From assembly GCA_037445895.1 (NCBI GenBank), contig JBBIJO010000001.1, positions 124,001-188,000 on the forward strand: a stretch of DNA of 64,000 bases, given 5' to 3'. Both the position numbers and the translations under genes were made by a program. Each line of letters opens with the position of its first letter. Position 1 is the stretch's first letter. This document shows positions 63,375 through 64,000 of this stretch, one piece after another. A model generated the notes under the pieces. That model was not told the origin of the DNA and ran no database searches. It was given only the letters and a program-made list of their open reading frames with translations. Source of the stretch: JBBIJO01 sp037445895 (lineage in GTDB: Bacteria > Bacteroidota > Ignavibacteria > Kapaibacteriales > UBA2268).

Positions 63375-64000
63375 TAATTAAGTTTTGCTTTCAAAGGACC
63401 ACGTAATCCGCGATAACTAACTAAATCGGCAGAAACATACCCAATCAAAATTTTTGTAGCAACTTTGACCGGCATTTTTCTTTCATCGTCGGTTAACCAA
63501 ACATAGATCGAACCTTCACTCTTAAACAATCCTCCTTCGACAACAAGTGGTTCGACAACTACACAACGAAATCGGCCAGCTTCGACTTCAACATTTTGTT
63601 TTCCAAGAATTTTTACTCCAAGCTTATAGGTTGTATCCTTAAAGAAATTATATAAATACAAAACAGTATCTTTTGGCATCGAGCCAAGCGGAAGAGTCCG
63701 AACATAGTAAAAAGCGGATACAATATCGTGGACAAATGGAGGCACTTTATATTTTTTTCCATCTACATTTGCAAAATGGTTAACTTGGTCGAAAACAGCT
63801 TTAAAATCTCGTCGGTAGTTACCTTCGCGTATATGTTGTTCGAATTCCCAGGGAAAAATACCTGCTACATCCAAAACTGTGCTATACCAATCTCGGACTT
63901 TGTAAATCCACTCGAGTGACTTCAAAGAATTAACCTGGAAACGGACATCGTAACATTCCCTACCATTGCGAAAGATTGGTTTCGAAAGAATATGGAGGTA
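63374..64000 (-). CDS. DUF3108 domain protein (partial, runs off the window)
   Basis: The minus-strand frame is open from the stop at 63374 to the window edge, so the true start is outside. About 208 residues are visible. Upstream of a misleading TTG at 63925 the frame continues without a stop. Segments such as EWIYKVRDWYSTVLDVAGIFPW, EQHIREGNYRRDF and RCVVVEPLVVEGGLFKSEG match DUF3108, a family of exported beta-rich proteins of unknown role. The last visible residues are LRGPLKAKLN. It is coupled to the HAD phosphatase gene. Confidence 0.85.
   Translation of the reverse strand, partial: YLHILSKPIFRNGRECYDVRFQVNSLKSLEWIYKVRDWYSTVLDVAGIFPWEFEQHIREGNYRRDFKAVFDQVNHFANVDGKKYKVPPFVHDIVSAFYYVRTLPLGSMPKDTVLYLYNFFKDTTYKLGVKILGKQNVEVEAGRFRCVVVEPLVVEGGLFKSEGSIYVWLTDDERKMPVKVATKILIGYVSADLVSYRGLRGPLKAKLN

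Overview
The window is AT-rich chromosomal DNA from a Gram-negative bacterium of the Bacteroidota/Chlorobiota/Ignavibacteriota/Kapabacteria group. Four things point there: proteins ending in type IX secretion (T9SS) sorting domains, promoters with a TAnnTTTG -7 element, an outer-membrane biogenesis set (BamA, Skp/OmpH, LpxD), and small-family proteins typical of this lineage. Kapabacteria or Ignavibacteria look likeliest, but that placement is inference. No rRNA, tRNA, CRISPR array, insertion sequence or prophage was found. Almost the whole window is housekeeping DNA in short operons, with a few accessory loci.

Layout. 1-5.7 kb: the tail of a probable TetR regulator, then a TolC/adaptor/RND efflux operon. 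5.8-7.2: an isolated hydG. 7.4-11.6: a giant T9SS-exported protein with an IgGFc-binding domain. 12.0-12.75: a small protein, L31 and S18. 12.8-14.1: yebC-ruvC. 14.4-17.7: an O-antigen ligase-like protein, ffh, rpsP. 17.85-21.2: dnaN-recF and a threonine dehydrogenase-like SDR. 21.3-24.2: a tight operon psd-pssA-purS-purQ-tatA-tatA/B. 24.2-28.9 (minus strand): an Ig-like lipoprotein, a CHAD protein, free methionine sulfoxide reductase and a lamin-tail protein. 29-33.6: an aldehyde dehydrogenase, an S41-like protein without its catalytic serine, and a heavy-metal-associated protein. 33.8-35.8: two GT9 glycosyltransferases. 36.1-38.4: a PiT phosphate transporter with a PhoU-like tail. 38.5-45.6: purB, then uppS-bamA-ompH-ompH-lpxD. 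45.7-47.1: a PASTA protein and a glutathione peroxidase. 47.1-53.7 (minus strand): a 7TM-HD phosphohydrolase, xerD and an AddB-like nuclease. 53.8-55.9: GT9, EVE protein, lipoprotein. 56.05-59.9: an envelope redox cluster. 60-64: a PsbP-like lipoprotein, guaA, a HAD phosphatase and a partial DUF3108 protein.

The most interesting locus is 56.05-59.9 kb. It encodes two tandem di-heme cytochrome c peroxidase/MauG-type lipoproteins with complementary ligand losses, a Rieske protein that combines a Tat-like signal with a T9SS sorting domain, a second Tat-type Rieske protein with the disulfide cysteines of high-potential Rieske proteins, and a small lipoprotein with a CX4CH haem motif. Together they look like an undescribed electron-transfer chain that spans the envelope and ends at the cell surface. 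Two TatA-type subunits, usable for the Tat step, lie elsewhere in the window.

Other points for a second look are an RND pump lacking the usual transmembrane aspartate, a HydG with no HydE, HydF or hydrogenase nearby, and the S41 homologue without its serine. Start codons were moved from the longest reading frame where a better ATG or ribosome-binding site was visible. Motifs were read by eye, and no database search was run.
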